Of a stretch of 64,000 nt of DNA, positions 46,648 through 54,723 are shown in pieces. The translations under genes and the position numbers were made by a program. Source of the DNA: Kamptonema formosum PCC 6407. GTDB taxonomy: Bacteria; Cyanobacteriota; Cyanobacteriia; Cyanobacteriales; Microcoleaceae. The first letter of the stretch is position 1. Every line of letters starts with the position of its first letter. Under the pieces are notes generated by a model that was given only the letters and a program-made list of their open reading frames with translations, ran no database searches and had not been told where the DNA came from. Location: positions 2,028,263-2,092,262 of the forward strand of contig NZ_KB235903.1 of assembly GCF_000332155.1 (NCBI RefSeq). The letters run 5' to 3'.

Positions 46648-46806
46648 ATGCCAAATAATGAATCAGATAACTCAGCCTTAATTGCAGAACTTGAAGAAGC
46701 TGGCATTAAGCACACTCCTGAGAAAATTGTGCGAATTGCCAAAAGACTAGACGGTAGAATTATCTTTAATGGCTATATAGTCGGTGCAAATCCATCTTCA
46801 CCATAA
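46648..46806 (+). pseudogene. Toxin-like protein A, internally deleted
   Basis: A 52-aa frame whose first 40 residues (SALIAELEEAGIKHTPEKIV then RIAKRLDGRIIF) match the N-terminus of the 47559 gene and whose last 12 (NGYIVGANPSSP) match its C-terminus. About 75 codons in between are missing by an in-frame deletion relative to copy B. The complete sequence resembles, from memory, the C-terminal domain of secreted polymorphic toxins (HTPExIVxIAxxxDGKIVFLE ... GYIVGANP). It lies 16 bases before an intact immunity-like gene. The remnant probably has no activity. Confidence 0.65.
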
Positions 46807-46822
46807 TTTGAGGAGACTAGCT

Positions 46823-47170
46823 ATGGCAATTAAGATTAAACTAATGGCAGATTATGCTTGCGACCCATTGTGGTGGTCAGGCGATGGTAGAGTGGGTAAT
46901 ATTGACCCCGGAACATTGCCGCTAAGTCCAGAAACTATTAGCCGTTTAGAAAAATGGGCAGATGCCAATGATGCAACTCTGAATAGGAATGATCCTGCTA
47001 ACTCACCAGGTTTCCCTAGTAAAGAAGCTGAGGATACTTTTGAAGCAGAAGGCATCAGTTTGTGGAAGCAATTACGCCAAGAATTATCCCCTCATTATGA
47101 AGTGCTTTACTTTAGCGATCGCCTCGGTAAACTCTTTTCACATCCTAGTGAATTAGAGGTATTGGTATAA
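46823..47170 (+). CDS. Putative immunity protein A
   Basis: About 115 aa starting ATG at 46823 (MAIKIKLMADYACDPLWW) with GAGGAGACTAGCT upstream. It is paralogous to the 47971 gene, sharing the N-terminal IxLMADYxCDPLWW, the SxETIxRLxxWA segment and a nearly identical C-terminal third (EAEGISLWKQLRQELSPHYE, VLYFSDRLGKL). No catalytic motif or membrane segment is visible. Its position directly after a toxin-like frame, repeated in the second copy, suggests immunity to that toxin. I know no named family. The frame is intact although its partner is deleted. Confidence 0.65.
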   Translation: MAIKIKLMADYACDPLWWSGDGRVGNIDPGTLPLSPETISRLEKWADANDATLNRNDPANSPGFPSKEAEDTFEAEGISLWKQLRQELSPHYEVLYFSDRLGKLFSHPSELEVLV

Positions 47171-47243
47171 ACCAAAAAAGAGCGATCGCCCCATTCCTTC
47201 AGTCATGCTATAATCAAACGAAATCTAACAGAGAATTAAACCA

Positions 47244-47533
47244 ATGGAGACTCAAATAACCTTGAGTGAGGCGAGTGCTAAACTAACTCAACTCTGTGAG
47301 AAAGTAGTAGCGATCGCGATGTAGTCATCATTCAACGACCCGATGGTGAAAATGTCGCCTTAATTGCTGCTGACGAGTTAGACAGCTTGATGGAAACAGT
47401 ACACTTACTGCGATCGCCAGCTAACGCTGTTCGCTTGTTAACGGAACTTCAACAAACCAAAACTAGAACTTTTAAACCTCAAAACGTAAATGAACTGCGT
47501 CAGGAGTTAGGAGTTGACACAGCAGAAAGCTAG
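47244..47533 (+). pseudogene. Phd/YefM-family antitoxin, frameshifted
   Basis: The frame from ATG 47244 reads METQITLSEASAKLTQLCEK, typical of Phd/YefM antitoxins, but hits a stop 19 codons in. In another frame the sequence continues exactly where the family would: SDRDVVIIQRPDGENVALIA, ADELDSLMETVHLLRSP, AVRLLTELQQTKTRTF, then NELRQELG to a stop at 47531-47533. One lost base near 47304, inside GTAGTAGCGATCGC, explains the break. No RelE/YoeB-type toxin gene follows. The product should be non-functional. Confidence 0.75.
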
Positions 47534-47558
47534 ATATCACTACGAAGCATGACAGTTA

Positions 47559-47948
47559 ATGACAACCAATGAATCAGAAAAGTCCGCTTTAATTGCCGAA
47601 CTTCAGGAAGCTGGTATCAAACATACCCCAGAGCATATTATTCGGATTGCTAGACAAGCAGATGGCAAAATTGTTTTTTTGGAAACCGGAGATAAGCAAC
47701 GAGGGTTAGAGCATATTTTGGAAAAAGCCGAGCAGTTTGCTAATATCTGAATTGAGCGCCATGATATTATAGATGCAGTAATATTAGCATTAACAGAAGG
47801 AACAATAGTCGGTCAGCAAGGAACTACTAACGCTAGACCTAGACCTATTTATCAATTTACTTTTAAAGGTGAAACTAAATATCTATCAGTCACAGTCGGA
47901 AGTAACGGATATATTGTCGGTGCAAATCCAAGAACTAAAGTTAGATAA
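47559..47948 (+). pseudogene. Toxin-like protein B with in-frame opal codon
   Basis: Starts ATG 47559 (MTTNESEKSALIAELQEAGI, KHTPEHIIRIARQADGKIVF), a close copy of the toxin A N-terminus. TGA at 47748-47750 interrupts after residue 63 (EQFANI). The same frame then continues for 65 codons (IERHDIIDAVILALTEGTIV, GQQGTTNARPRPIYQFTF, VTVGSNGYIVGANPRTKVR). The unbroken 129-aa sequence would be a small toxin-like domain; a Gly GGA to TGA change would explain the stop. An intact immunity-like gene follows after 22 bases. The toxin reading comes from resemblance to polymorphic-toxin C-termini, recalled and not verified. Confidence 0.65.
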
Positions 47949-47970
47949 TTACTGGTGAGGTTAAACATTT

Positions 47971-48315
47971 ATGTCAAAAAAAATTAGACTAATGGCAGAT
48001 TATGGTTGCGATCCCTTGTGGTGGAATGAACCTGATGAAGTAGGCGATATCGATCCTGCTCAATTTGCTCTACATCCAGAAACAATTAATCGCTTGTATA
48101 ACTGGGCTCAAGCTTATGATGCTAGATTAAACTGGGACGATCCAGGTAACTCTCCTGATTTAACTCCAGAAAAATCAGAAGCTTTTGAAGCAGAAGGCAT
48201 CAGTTTGTGGAAGCAATTACGCCAAGAATTATCACCACATTATGAAGTGCTTTACTTTAGCGATCGCCTCGGTAAACTCCTATCCCATCCCAGCGAATTA
48301 GAAGTATTGGTATAA
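47971..48315 (+). CDS. Putative immunity protein B
   Basis: A 114-aa paralogue of the 46823 gene. N-terminal halves are moderately similar (KKIRLMADYGCDPLWWNEPD versus AIKIKLMADYACDPLWW), while the C-terminal third is nearly identical at protein and DNA level, suggesting recombination or recent conversion of the 3' part. Acidic overall (DEVGDIDPAQF, DPGNSPDLTPEKSEAFEAEG), as is common for immunity proteins that bind basic toxins. It is intact, whereas the toxin-like partner 22 bases upstream carries a stop codon. Family name unknown. Confidence 0.65.
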   Translation: MSKKIRLMADYGCDPLWWNEPDEVGDIDPAQFALHPETINRLYNWAQAYDARLNWDDPGNSPDLTPEKSEAFEAEGISLWKQLRQELSPHYEVLYFSDRLGKLLSHPSELEVLV

Positions 48316-48348
48316 ACTGAAAAAGAGGTGAGTTACCACAGGAGAGCA

Positions 48349-48654
48349 ATGCTAACGGCCGTTTTAGTTATCAACCTACTAATATCCCTCCTCTGCTTTT
48401 ACATCGCTTGGAAAGCATGGCAAATGAAACAAGTGCTCGATCGCGTCGAAAGGACAGTCACCATAATGGAGAAGAACACCTATAACTTCCTCACCCGAAC
48501 ACCCGATTTTCTAGCCAAAGGCGAGAAAAGTTCTCGCCAACTCCGAAAGCAGTACCGACAACTAGAAGCACAAATCCAACAACTCCAGCAAATTTTGGGA
48601 TTACTGACTTTGGGAGGTAGACTTTGGCGGCGACGCTCTGTCCGTTTCAGGTAA
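48349..48654 (+). CDS. Small single-pass membrane protein, conserved hypothetical
   Basis: About 101 aa. One N-terminal membrane helix (AVLVINLLISLLCFYIAWKA) is followed by a basic coiled-coil (DRVERTVTIMEKNTYNF, QLRKQYRQLEAQIQQLQQIL) and a basic end (WRRRSVRFR). ATG 48349 has AGGAGA five bases upstream; an in-frame GTG at 48328 is also possible. It is followed on the same strand by a YtxH-domain and a DUF948-domain protein, which have a similar TM-plus-coiled-coil layout. The three may form an envelope or thylakoid-associated cluster. Function unknown. Confidence 0.75.
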   Translation: MLTAVLVINLLISLLCFYIAWKAWQMKQVLDRVERTVTIMEKNTYNFLTRTPDFLAKGEKSSRQLRKQYRQLEAQIQQLQQILGLLTLGGRLWRRRSVRFR

Positions 48655-48832
48655 ACTTCGTTAAAAAGTAAGTAAATCGCGCTAAGATTTTCGCCTAAGC
48701 CCCCGCCAACAAAGCCACTGGGCAATCTCACCATATCTTAAGAAATAGCACCCAGGGCATATTTTTCCTCTCACAAGTCGTTGCGAATTGGCTTTCCCCC
48801 CTAAAATTGATATATGAGTAAGAATTATAGAA

Positions 48833-49195
48833 ATGTCAAATAAACGTCCTGGATTATTTGTAGGTGGGCTGGTAGTCGGCTCCGCCATTGGTACCGCCAT
48901 CGGTTTACTCATCGCTCCGCGATCGGGCAAACAAACACGCCAACTATTGAAAAAATCTGCCGATGCACTCCCGGAGTTAGCAGAAGATTTATCCACCAGC
49001 GTCCAAATCCAAGCCGATCGCCTCTCAGAATCCGCACTGCGAAACTGGGAAGAAACCTTAGCAAGACTCAAAGAAGCGATCGCCGCCGGTATCGAAGCCT
49101 CTCGTGGCGATCGCCAAACCCTATCCCAAGTAGAAGCTGACAACAACCGCGAATCTCGCCTTCCCCCCCGCGATCCGGCCAAACGCTTCCTCTAA
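48833..49195 (+). CDS. YtxH-domain protein
   Basis: A 120-aa protein with the YtxH pattern: an N-terminal glycine-rich hydrophobic helix (GLFVGGLVVGSAIGTAIGLL) followed at once by IAPRSGKQTRQLLKK, then an amphipathic helical tail. YtxH proteins are small general-stress membrane proteins of unknown mechanism. The start ATG is at 48833. It lies 72 bases upstream of the DUF948 gene on the same strand. Confidence 0.88.
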   Translation: MSNKRPGLFVGGLVVGSAIGTAIGLLIAPRSGKQTRQLLKKSADALPELAEDLSTSVQIQADRLSESALRNWEETLARLKEAIAAGIEASRGDRQTLSQVEADNNRESRLPPRDPAKRFL

Positions 49196-49267
49196 CAGCC
49201 GAATTCTCCGCTGTCGCCATCTCCACCCCAACATTCCCTCCTATCCTTTTGCTGTAGGTGAGTTCCC

Positions 49268-49849
49268 GTGACTGACCCCGTGTTTTGGCTAGCACTGTCC
49301 ATTTTCTTAGTTGCAGTCAGCCTTACTGCTGTCTTAATAGCTCTCCTACCCGCCGTACAAGCACTAGGGCGAGCCGCCCGCAGCGTGGAAAAATTAGCCG
49401 ACACCCTCTCTCGCGAATTTCCCCCCACCCTAGAAGCCATCCGCTTAACTGGGATCGAAATCAGCGAACTCACAGAGGATGTTAGCGAAGGCGTTCAAAG
49501 TGCAGGAGAAGTTGTCAAGCAAGTCGATCAAAGCATTGGCAGTGCCAAAAAGCAAGCCCAAAAAGTACAAATTACCACTCGCAATGTCTTGACTGGTATC
49601 CAAGTTGCTTGGAAAACATTAACTCGCAAGCCAGCAACTAGCGATCGCCGATTAGAACGCCTCTCCCCCAGCCAAAGAAATCCCCTCTCTCTTGGCAATT
49701 CCACTCTAGATGACAACTACTTAGAAGAATATACCTCCAGCCGGGAAGCCTTAAATACCTACAACAGCCGTGAAATTCAGGGCGAATCCCCCCGCCCGCG
49801 CCCCAACAAGGCTTCTCACCTAGAACCTAGTCCTGAAGAATTGGAGTAA
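49268..49849 (+). CDS. DUF948-domain protein
   Basis: A 193-aa protein beginning at GTG 49268. One N-terminal membrane helix (FWLALSIFLVAVSLTAVLIA) is followed by a methyl-acceptor-like coiled coil (ISELTEDVSEGVQSAGEVV, VDQSIGSAKKQAQKV), the DUF948 pattern, and a polar low-complexity tail. DUF948 proteins accompany YtxH proteins in many bacteria, as here. The role is unknown and the location is the membrane with a long cytosolic helix. Confidence 0.87.
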   Translation: MTDPVFWLALSIFLVAVSLTAVLIALLPAVQALGRAARSVEKLADTLSREFPPTLEAIRLTGIEISELTEDVSEGVQSAGEVVKQVDQSIGSAKKQAQKVQITTRNVLTGIQVAWKTLTRKPATSDRRLERLSPSQRNPLSLGNSTLDDNYLEEYTSSREALNTYNSREIQGESPRPRPNKASHLEPSPEELE

Positions 49850-49929
49850 TAGGGATTATATACTCTGTTCTTAAATTTGTAATTGTTTAATTTGTAATTG
49901 TTTGTAATTTTTAATTTGTAATTTTTAAT

Positions 49930-50080
49930 TATAGCAACCGCCAATGGGGTTAGGAAGTTCTGAATTCAGATTCTATTCCATTCTTCCCTTTCTTCCCCTT
50001 CTTCCCATTCTTCCCTTTCTTCCCCTTCTTCCCCTAGTCCCTAGCCCCTAGCCCTTAGCCCCTGAAAGCGGTTGCTATAT
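49930..50080. mobile_element. Family A MITE-like element (reverse), providing a stop codon
   Basis: The left end TATAGCAACCGC and right end GCGGTTGCTATA are both present, with TA junctions. Inside, the purine tract and GGGGCTA heptamers appear in reverse complement (CTTCCCC, TAGCCCC). Its right end overlaps the last codon and stop of the metallopeptidase gene on the minus strand (50075-50080). Confidence 0.75.
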
Positions 50081-50800
50081 CTCCGGCCATCCCAGACGAG
50101 TTGGCTGCTCATAAACCCGCTTCAAAGTATTAATATCTCTCACAGAAATTGGCGGGGGGGTTCTCACCTGAGCAAAATACATGACATCAGTATCGACAGG
50201 ACTATGGCCCCAAATTCCCAACCCATGACCGAACTCATGACGCGCCACAGCAGCGATATATTTCCCTGTTTGACTCGGATTTAACCAGATAGTACAACGA
50301 TGAGATAAAATACCTCTCTCCCCCTGTTTACTAACATATAACTCATAGCGAGTTTCACCCGAGCGCGCCCGTAATTGTCCCTGTCGTAGAGGTGGAGACT
50401 CGTGTAAAATCCTAATATCAGCTTTTTCTAATTTATCTACCACTTCCAACGGCAAATAGACTCCCCATTCTAGTACAGCATTCAACACAGTTTTACTCCA
50501 TGATTGAGAGCTATTGTTATCAGTAACCTGCTCTACATATACCTTAATTGGAAACTGCGACCACACCAAATAACCAAATTCTAAGGTCTTAACTTCGTTA
50601 AAATAATCGCTGCTATCTGTTGAATCTTTCCAATTAGTTAGCGTTGCAGGTAAAGGATGAATTTGTGGTGAAGGGAGCCGATCGTTTAGAGTATTCAGGC
50701 TAGCAGCATCACTTTGAAGCTGACTAATAATTATTATAATAAAAGTACAAAAAGCTACAACTGAAACGGTCAAAAACTGATGTTTTAAATAAGTCAACAT
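50075..50800 (-). CDS. Membrane-anchored zinc metallopeptidase (matrixin/astacin-like HExxHxxGxxH)
   Basis: About 241 aa. An N-terminal hydrophobic segment (VSVVAFCTFIIIIISQL) is a signal peptide or anchor. The catalytic zinc motif is HEFGHGLGIWGH, a complete HExxHxxGxxH of the metzincin type, followed by a Met-containing turn (DTDVMYFAQV). Upstream beta-strand sequence (LVWSQFPIKVYVEQV, KADIRILHESPP) fits the small secreted peptidases of cyanobacteria. ATG 50800 is preferred over a TTG at 50806. The last codon and stop come from a family A element, so the original C-terminus may have been different. Confidence 0.88.
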   Translation of the reverse strand: MLTYLKHQFLTVSVVAFCTFIIIIISQLQSDAASLNTLNDRLPSPQIHPLPATLTNWKDSTDSSDYFNEVKTLEFGYLVWSQFPIKVYVEQVTDNNSSQSWSKTVLNAVLEWGVYLPLEVVDKLEKADIRILHESPPLRQGQLRARSGETRYELYVSKQGERGILSHRCTIWLNPSQTGKYIAAVARHEFGHGLGIWGHSPVDTDVMYFAQVRTPPPISVRDINTLKRVYEQPTRLGWPEI

Positions 50801-50826
50801 AAACAAACTAGCATAACTAATTAAGT

Positions 50827-51039
50827 AGACGGGCGATTTAAATCGCGGCTACACGAACAAAGTCCGCCTTCGCGGACTATTAAGAAAAAGACGGGCGATT
50901 GAAATCGCGGCTATACAAACAAAGTCCGCCTTCGCGGACTATTAAGAAAAAGAAGATACTAAATCTAGCTTAAATACTCCCTTTATCTCCTAGTCCGCGA
51001 AGGCGGACTTCGTTCGTGTAGTAGCGATTTCAATCGCCG
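50827..51039. repeat. Two direct and one inverted copy of a 50-62 bp palindromic repeat
   Basis: Units at 50827-50888 and 50889-50951 read GACGGGCGATT, AATCGCGGCTA, GTCCGCCTTCGCGGAC, with only a few differences. A reverse-complement copy lies at 50992-51039 (AGTCCGCGAAGGCGGACTTC). Each unit contains two small hairpins (GCGATTTAAATCGC and GTCCGCCTTCGCGGAC). It fills the 264-bp gap before secG. Confidence 0.75.
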
Positions 51040-51070
51040 AACCATCAACCCCGAATAATAAAGAGGATAC

Positions 51071-51307
51071 CTACTTTGGAGCTAACCAACCAGCACTCAA
51101 AATCAGTGTTAAACCCAGAAAAACAATAGATAAACCCCAGGTAATCCGGTTGATAGCTGTTTCTGCGCTCTTGGTACTGGTAAACAATTGAGCTTGTCCC
51201 CCAATTCCTCCAATGCCATCGCCTTTAGGACTATGCAACAGCACAAAAACGATAATTCCGACAGCAGATAAAGACCAGATAATTTGTAAAACTTGAACAA
51301 TAGTCAT
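51071..51307 (-). CDS. secG: Preprotein translocase subunit SecG
   Basis: Small subunit of the SecYEG channel. At 78 aa it has two hydrophobic segments (about 3-22 and 52-72) with the conserved loop IVFVLLHSPKGDGIGGIGG and AQLFTSTKSAETAINRIT between them, typical of cyanobacterial SecG. It is downstream of gpmI on the same strand, a gene order common in bacteria, but a family A element lies between them. Confidence 0.94.
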   Translation of the reverse strand: MTIVQVLQIIWSLSAVGIIVFVLLHSPKGDGIGGIGGQAQLFTSTKSAETAINRITWGLSIVFLGLTLILSAGWLAPK

Positions 51308-51337
51308 GGTAATTGGTAATTGGTAATTGATGACTGT

Positions 51338-51460
51338 TATGGCAACCGCCAGGGCGGTTAGGGGCTAGGGGCTAGGGGCTAGGGGCTAGGGGAAGAGGGA
51401 AAGAGAGTCAATGGTTTGGGCTATGAGCGATTTTCCTAACTGACAAAGCGGTTGCTATAA
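51338..51460. mobile_element. Family A MITE-like element between gpmI and secG
   Basis: The left end TATGGCAACCGCC and right end GCGGTTGCTATA are both present. The interior has four to five GGGGCTA units, GGAAGAGGGAAAG, then AGAGTCAATGGTTTGGGCTA. Its size of 123 bp equals the 10976 copy. It sits within a likely gpmI-secG operon. Confidence 0.75.
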
Positions 51461-51486
51461 CTGTTAACTGTTAACTGTTAAGATTC

Positions 51487-53085
51487 CTACAACCGTACTC
51501 GCACGGGAGTACGATTGGCTCGGACTTCAAAATCGGCGGCTTCAACCATCGATTTACCTGTCATTTCTGGGGGTTGAGGTAATTTCAAAATCTCCAGAAT
51601 TGTCGGCGCAATGTCAGCTAAACAGCCGTCAGCCCTCAGAGGAACATCAGTTGCGTGTGCGGGAATTTTTAACTTTTCCCCTTCTACAAGGATAAAGGGT
51701 ACTGGGTTAGTTGTGTGAGCTGTCCAGGGATTGCCGTTTTCATCCCACATCAACTCAGCGTTACCATGATCGGCAATAATAATCGCTGTACCGCCAGCTT
51801 TATTGATACTTTCCAACAGGCGGCCCAAACATTTATCTACAGTTTCGATCGCAGTCACAGTTGCTTCCATAATTCCCGTATGACCTACCATGTCCGGGTT
51901 AGCATAGTTAATCACCATTAGCGAATAAATCTGCTTTTCGATCGCTGCGATCGCCACATCAGTTAGCTCATAGGCAGACATTTCCGGTGCGAGGTCATAA
52001 GTTGGTACCATCGGACTTTGTACCAACTCCCGATCCTCCCCTTCAAAAGGCTCCTCTAAACCCCCATTAAAAAAATAAGTTACGTGAGCATACTTTTCAG
52101 TTTCCGCCGCCCGAAACTGCTTCAAACCACGAGCCGCGATCGCACCGCCTAAAATATTATTCAAATTCTGCGGTTCAAAAGCTACCAACACCGGCAACTT
52201 AGGGTCATACTGCGTGAACGTCGCCAAAGTTAGGGGTTGAATTTGCTGTCTTTCAAACCCTGTAAAATTAGGATCTACCAAAGCCTGTGTGAGTTCTCTA
52301 GCCCTGTCTGGGCGGAAATTGAAGAAAATTATCCCATCTCCAGATTCTACTGCCCCCGGCGCGATTCGAGTGGGAATCACAAACTCATCCGTCACCCCTT
52401 CAGAATAGGAAGTCCTCAATAACTCCACAGCCGAACGCCCATCACCAGGCCCAACCCCTACCATCACATCGTAAGCCAGCTTAACTCGATCCCAGCGCTT
52501 ATCGCGATCCATCCCATAGTAGCGACCGCTGACCGTCACAATCCGGCCTACACCGACTTGATTGATATAACTTTCAATCTTTCCTAGAGCTTCAATTCCC
52601 TCTTTCGGATTAGTATCGCGGCCATCTGCGATCGCATGAATGCAGAGATCGGAAATACCTTGAGCCTTTGCCAAATCTATCAACCCGAAAATATGGTCGA
52701 GATGGGAGTGAACACCGCCCTCCGAACAAAGACCGATGAGGTGTAACTTAGAGTTGCGATCGCGCACATCCGAGCAAACCTTCACCAAAGCCGGATTGCT
52801 AAGCAAACTGCCGTCTTCAACTGCATCCGAAATCCGCACCAACTCTTGAGGAACTACCCGGCCAGCGCCAATATTCAAATGGCCCACCTCAGAGTTACCC
52901 ATTTGACCTTCCGGCAACCCCACAGCCCTGCCCGCCGTGCGGATCAGAGTTCTCGGATAAGCGGCCCACAAACTATCCATTACTGGAGTCTTAGCGGCGG
53001 CGATCGCATTTCCGTCAGTCTCTTCACGATAGCCCCAACCGTCTAAAATTATTAGCGCAACAGGAGATACAGACGTTTGTCCCAT
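51487..53085 (-). CDS. gpmI: 2,3-bisphosphoglycerate-independent phosphoglycerate mutase
   Basis: Glycolytic enzyme interconverting 3- and 2-phosphoglycerate using two manganese ions. The alkaline-phosphatase-like core shows ALIILDGWGYRE (metal Asp), QMGNSEVGHLNIGAGR with the phospho-acceptor Ser, HSHLDHIFGLIDLA, and the C-terminal metal site IIADHGNAELMWD with THTTNPVPFILV. At 532 aa the length is normal. The start is ATG 53085. secG follows downstream. Confidence 0.96.
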   Translation of the reverse strand: MGQTSVSPVALIILDGWGYREETDGNAIAAAKTPVMDSLWAAYPRTLIRTAGRAVGLPEGQMGNSEVGHLNIGAGRVVPQELVRISDAVEDGSLLSNPALVKVCSDVRDRNSKLHLIGLCSEGGVHSHLDHIFGLIDLAKAQGISDLCIHAIADGRDTNPKEGIEALGKIESYINQVGVGRIVTVSGRYYGMDRDKRWDRVKLAYDVMVGVGPGDGRSAVELLRTSYSEGVTDEFVIPTRIAPGAVESGDGIIFFNFRPDRARELTQALVDPNFTGFERQQIQPLTLATFTQYDPKLPVLVAFEPQNLNNILGGAIAARGLKQFRAAETEKYAHVTYFFNGGLEEPFEGEDRELVQSPMVPTYDLAPEMSAYELTDVAIAAIEKQIYSLMVINYANPDMVGHTGIMEATVTAIETVDKCLGRLLESINKAGGTAIIIADHGNAELMWDENGNPWTAHTTNPVPFILVEGEKLKIPAHATDVPLRADGCLADIAPTILEILKLPQPPEMTGKSMVEAADFEVRANRTPVRVRL

Positions 53086-53413
53086 GCCGAGTTACCCTTT
53101 CGCGATCGTCATTCCTCAGACATCATACCATTCAGGCCAACTTGAGCAACTTTGCCGCCCTCGCAATCGTCTTTAGGATTACTAACCTGCAAATAGCCCA
53201 TATTTTCCTGACAAACAAGAGTTCGATAGGCAGGCGTAGCCAGCCGTAGGAACCACAATTTTTTTATTGAACTGGATTCGCTAACCCTTAATAAAAGCAA
53301 ATTTTATCGTAATCTTACTTTAATATGGGTTGCAGTTAGCGCCAGAGTATCAATTAGAATGCGAATGCGATTAAATTTAGCTATCTTAAGAACAGGCATT
53401 TGGGTGACTGACT
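53086..53413. other. 328-bp gap between divergent gpmI and lipoprotein gene
   Basis: No supported gene. A 63-codon open frame at 53109-53300 on the minus strand has no recognisable features. The region should hold promoters for both flanking genes; no repeat was recognised. Confidence 0.4.
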
Positions 53414-54619
53414 ATGCGTAAATTTTCATTTCTTGTAGCTATAAGTTTGCTAGCCCTTTGGACAGGCGGATGTGGCTCCGACTCTGGCAACAATCAAGCC
53501 AGCCCGACCCCCAGCCCCGCTCCTAGCGGTGCTTCGCCCTCTCCAGTTGCTGGGGCAACGGGTTCGCCCAGCGCTACCCCTAGCCCGACTTTTGCCTCGC
53601 CTCTGGTAACACCAAAGTCAACTGGGACAACAGCCGCTATAGGCTTGATACAGTCCACAAATCCAGACGAACGAGCCAGACAAGCTCTATCTGGCGCTGG
53701 TAACAACAACCGGTCACAGCTTCCCAGCCCTTCAATTTCACAAGCTCCTTTACAAACAGACCCTTTTTCCGTACTTCCTCCTCAAACAGTTCAAAATCTT
53801 CCTGTACCTACTCAAGGAGTTAATGGAGCCTCAACGGGTAGTTCCCTCCCCAAACTACCAGATCGTCAAGTTGCCTCACTCCCCACGCTGCCAGTCTTAA
53901 TCGGTCCCCCTCCAGTTCTACCTAAAGCCATACCTCCGGTTCTACCACTGTCTTCAAACAAACCTCAAGAGAAAGCTCTTGGAAGGGAGCTTATCTCGCT
54001 ACCGACGGTTCCAAGACAAGCTCCCTCTCCATTATTAGGCAGCAGTTCACGAGGACTTTCTTCCCTGCCGAAAGGCAGCAGCGCTGGAACTTCAACTGTT
54101 CCACAACTACCGGAGCTAAATCCTCCACCATTAGGTATTCGTCGAGCTCCCGGTTTAGGAACAGGTGGGCCTCTTCCTCCTATACCAGTAGCTGCCAAAC
54201 CTTTAGGAGTACCAGATTTGCCGGAATTGCCAGTAGATAAACGCCCCCCGCAATGGGTAGATCCCAATCCCCCGCGCCAACGACCAGGACCGGCGATTCC
54301 TCCACCGCCTGATACAGGCATCGCTAGCGGGATAGAAGTTAGTGGTGTAGTAAAAGTTGGTAACGAAATACAAGTGATTGTAAAAGTTCCGACCGAGGCA
54401 ACCAGCCGATATGTCAAAGTAGGGCAGAGGCTTGGTAATGGGCAGGTCTTAGTCAAGCGGGTTGATATTAAGCCAGGACAAGATCCGGTCGTATTTTTGG
54501 AACAAAGCGGTGTTGAAATTGCCAAAGTAGTAGGAGAAAAACCAGTTAAGTCCGATCCCAATTTGAATAATACAATTGTTAGAAAACCAGGAACTAGCAA
54601 TCGTTTAACGCAGCGGTAA
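53414..54619 (+). CDS. Proline-rich lipoprotein-like secreted protein
   Basis: A 401-aa protein with an N-terminal signal (MRKFSFLVAISLLALWTGGC) ending at a lipobox-like TGGC, so Cys20 may be lipidated. The middle (about 25-300) is Pro/Ser/Thr-rich low complexity (PTPSPAPSGASPSPV, LPPIPVAAKPLG). A conserved C-terminal domain (about 305-380; GIEVSGVVKVGNEIQVIVKV, SRYVKVGQRLGNGQVLVKRV) resembles the SH3-like beta domain of pilus-assembly proteins such as PilP, but I cannot confirm this. It is upstream of two MORN genes on the same strand. Confidence 0.75.
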   Translation: MRKFSFLVAISLLALWTGGCGSDSGNNQASPTPSPAPSGASPSPVAGATGSPSATPSPTFASPLVTPKSTGTTAAIGLIQSTNPDERARQALSGAGNNNRSQLPSPSISQAPLQTDPFSVLPPQTVQNLPVPTQGVNGASTGSSLPKLPDRQVASLPTLPVLIGPPPVLPKAIPPVLPLSSNKPQEKALGRELISLPTVPRQAPSPLLGSSSRGLSSLPKGSSAGTSTVPQLPELNPPPLGIRRAPGLGTGGPLPPIPVAAKPLGVPDLPELPVDKRPPQWVDPNPPRQRPGPAIPPPPDTGIASGIEVSGVVKVGNEIQVIVKVPTEATSRYVKVGQRLGNGQVLVKRVDIKPGQDPVVFLEQSGVEIAKVVGEKPVKSDPNLNNTIVRKPGTSNRLTQR

Positions 54620-54723
54620 AGAGATTAGAAAATCAACAAGCTAAAGTTGATCGCTATCTAACTATCTCTATTGAACGCGATTTTTTAAGTGTATTAAGAA
54701 GTACAATCGGAGGAAATGTTTCC

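Noticed and set aside
47748-47750. TGA in toxin-like gene B as a selenocysteine codon
   Set aside because: No selenocysteine-insertion-like hairpin or selenoprotein genes are visible, and the neighbouring copy shows independent damage, so a nonsense mutation is simpler.
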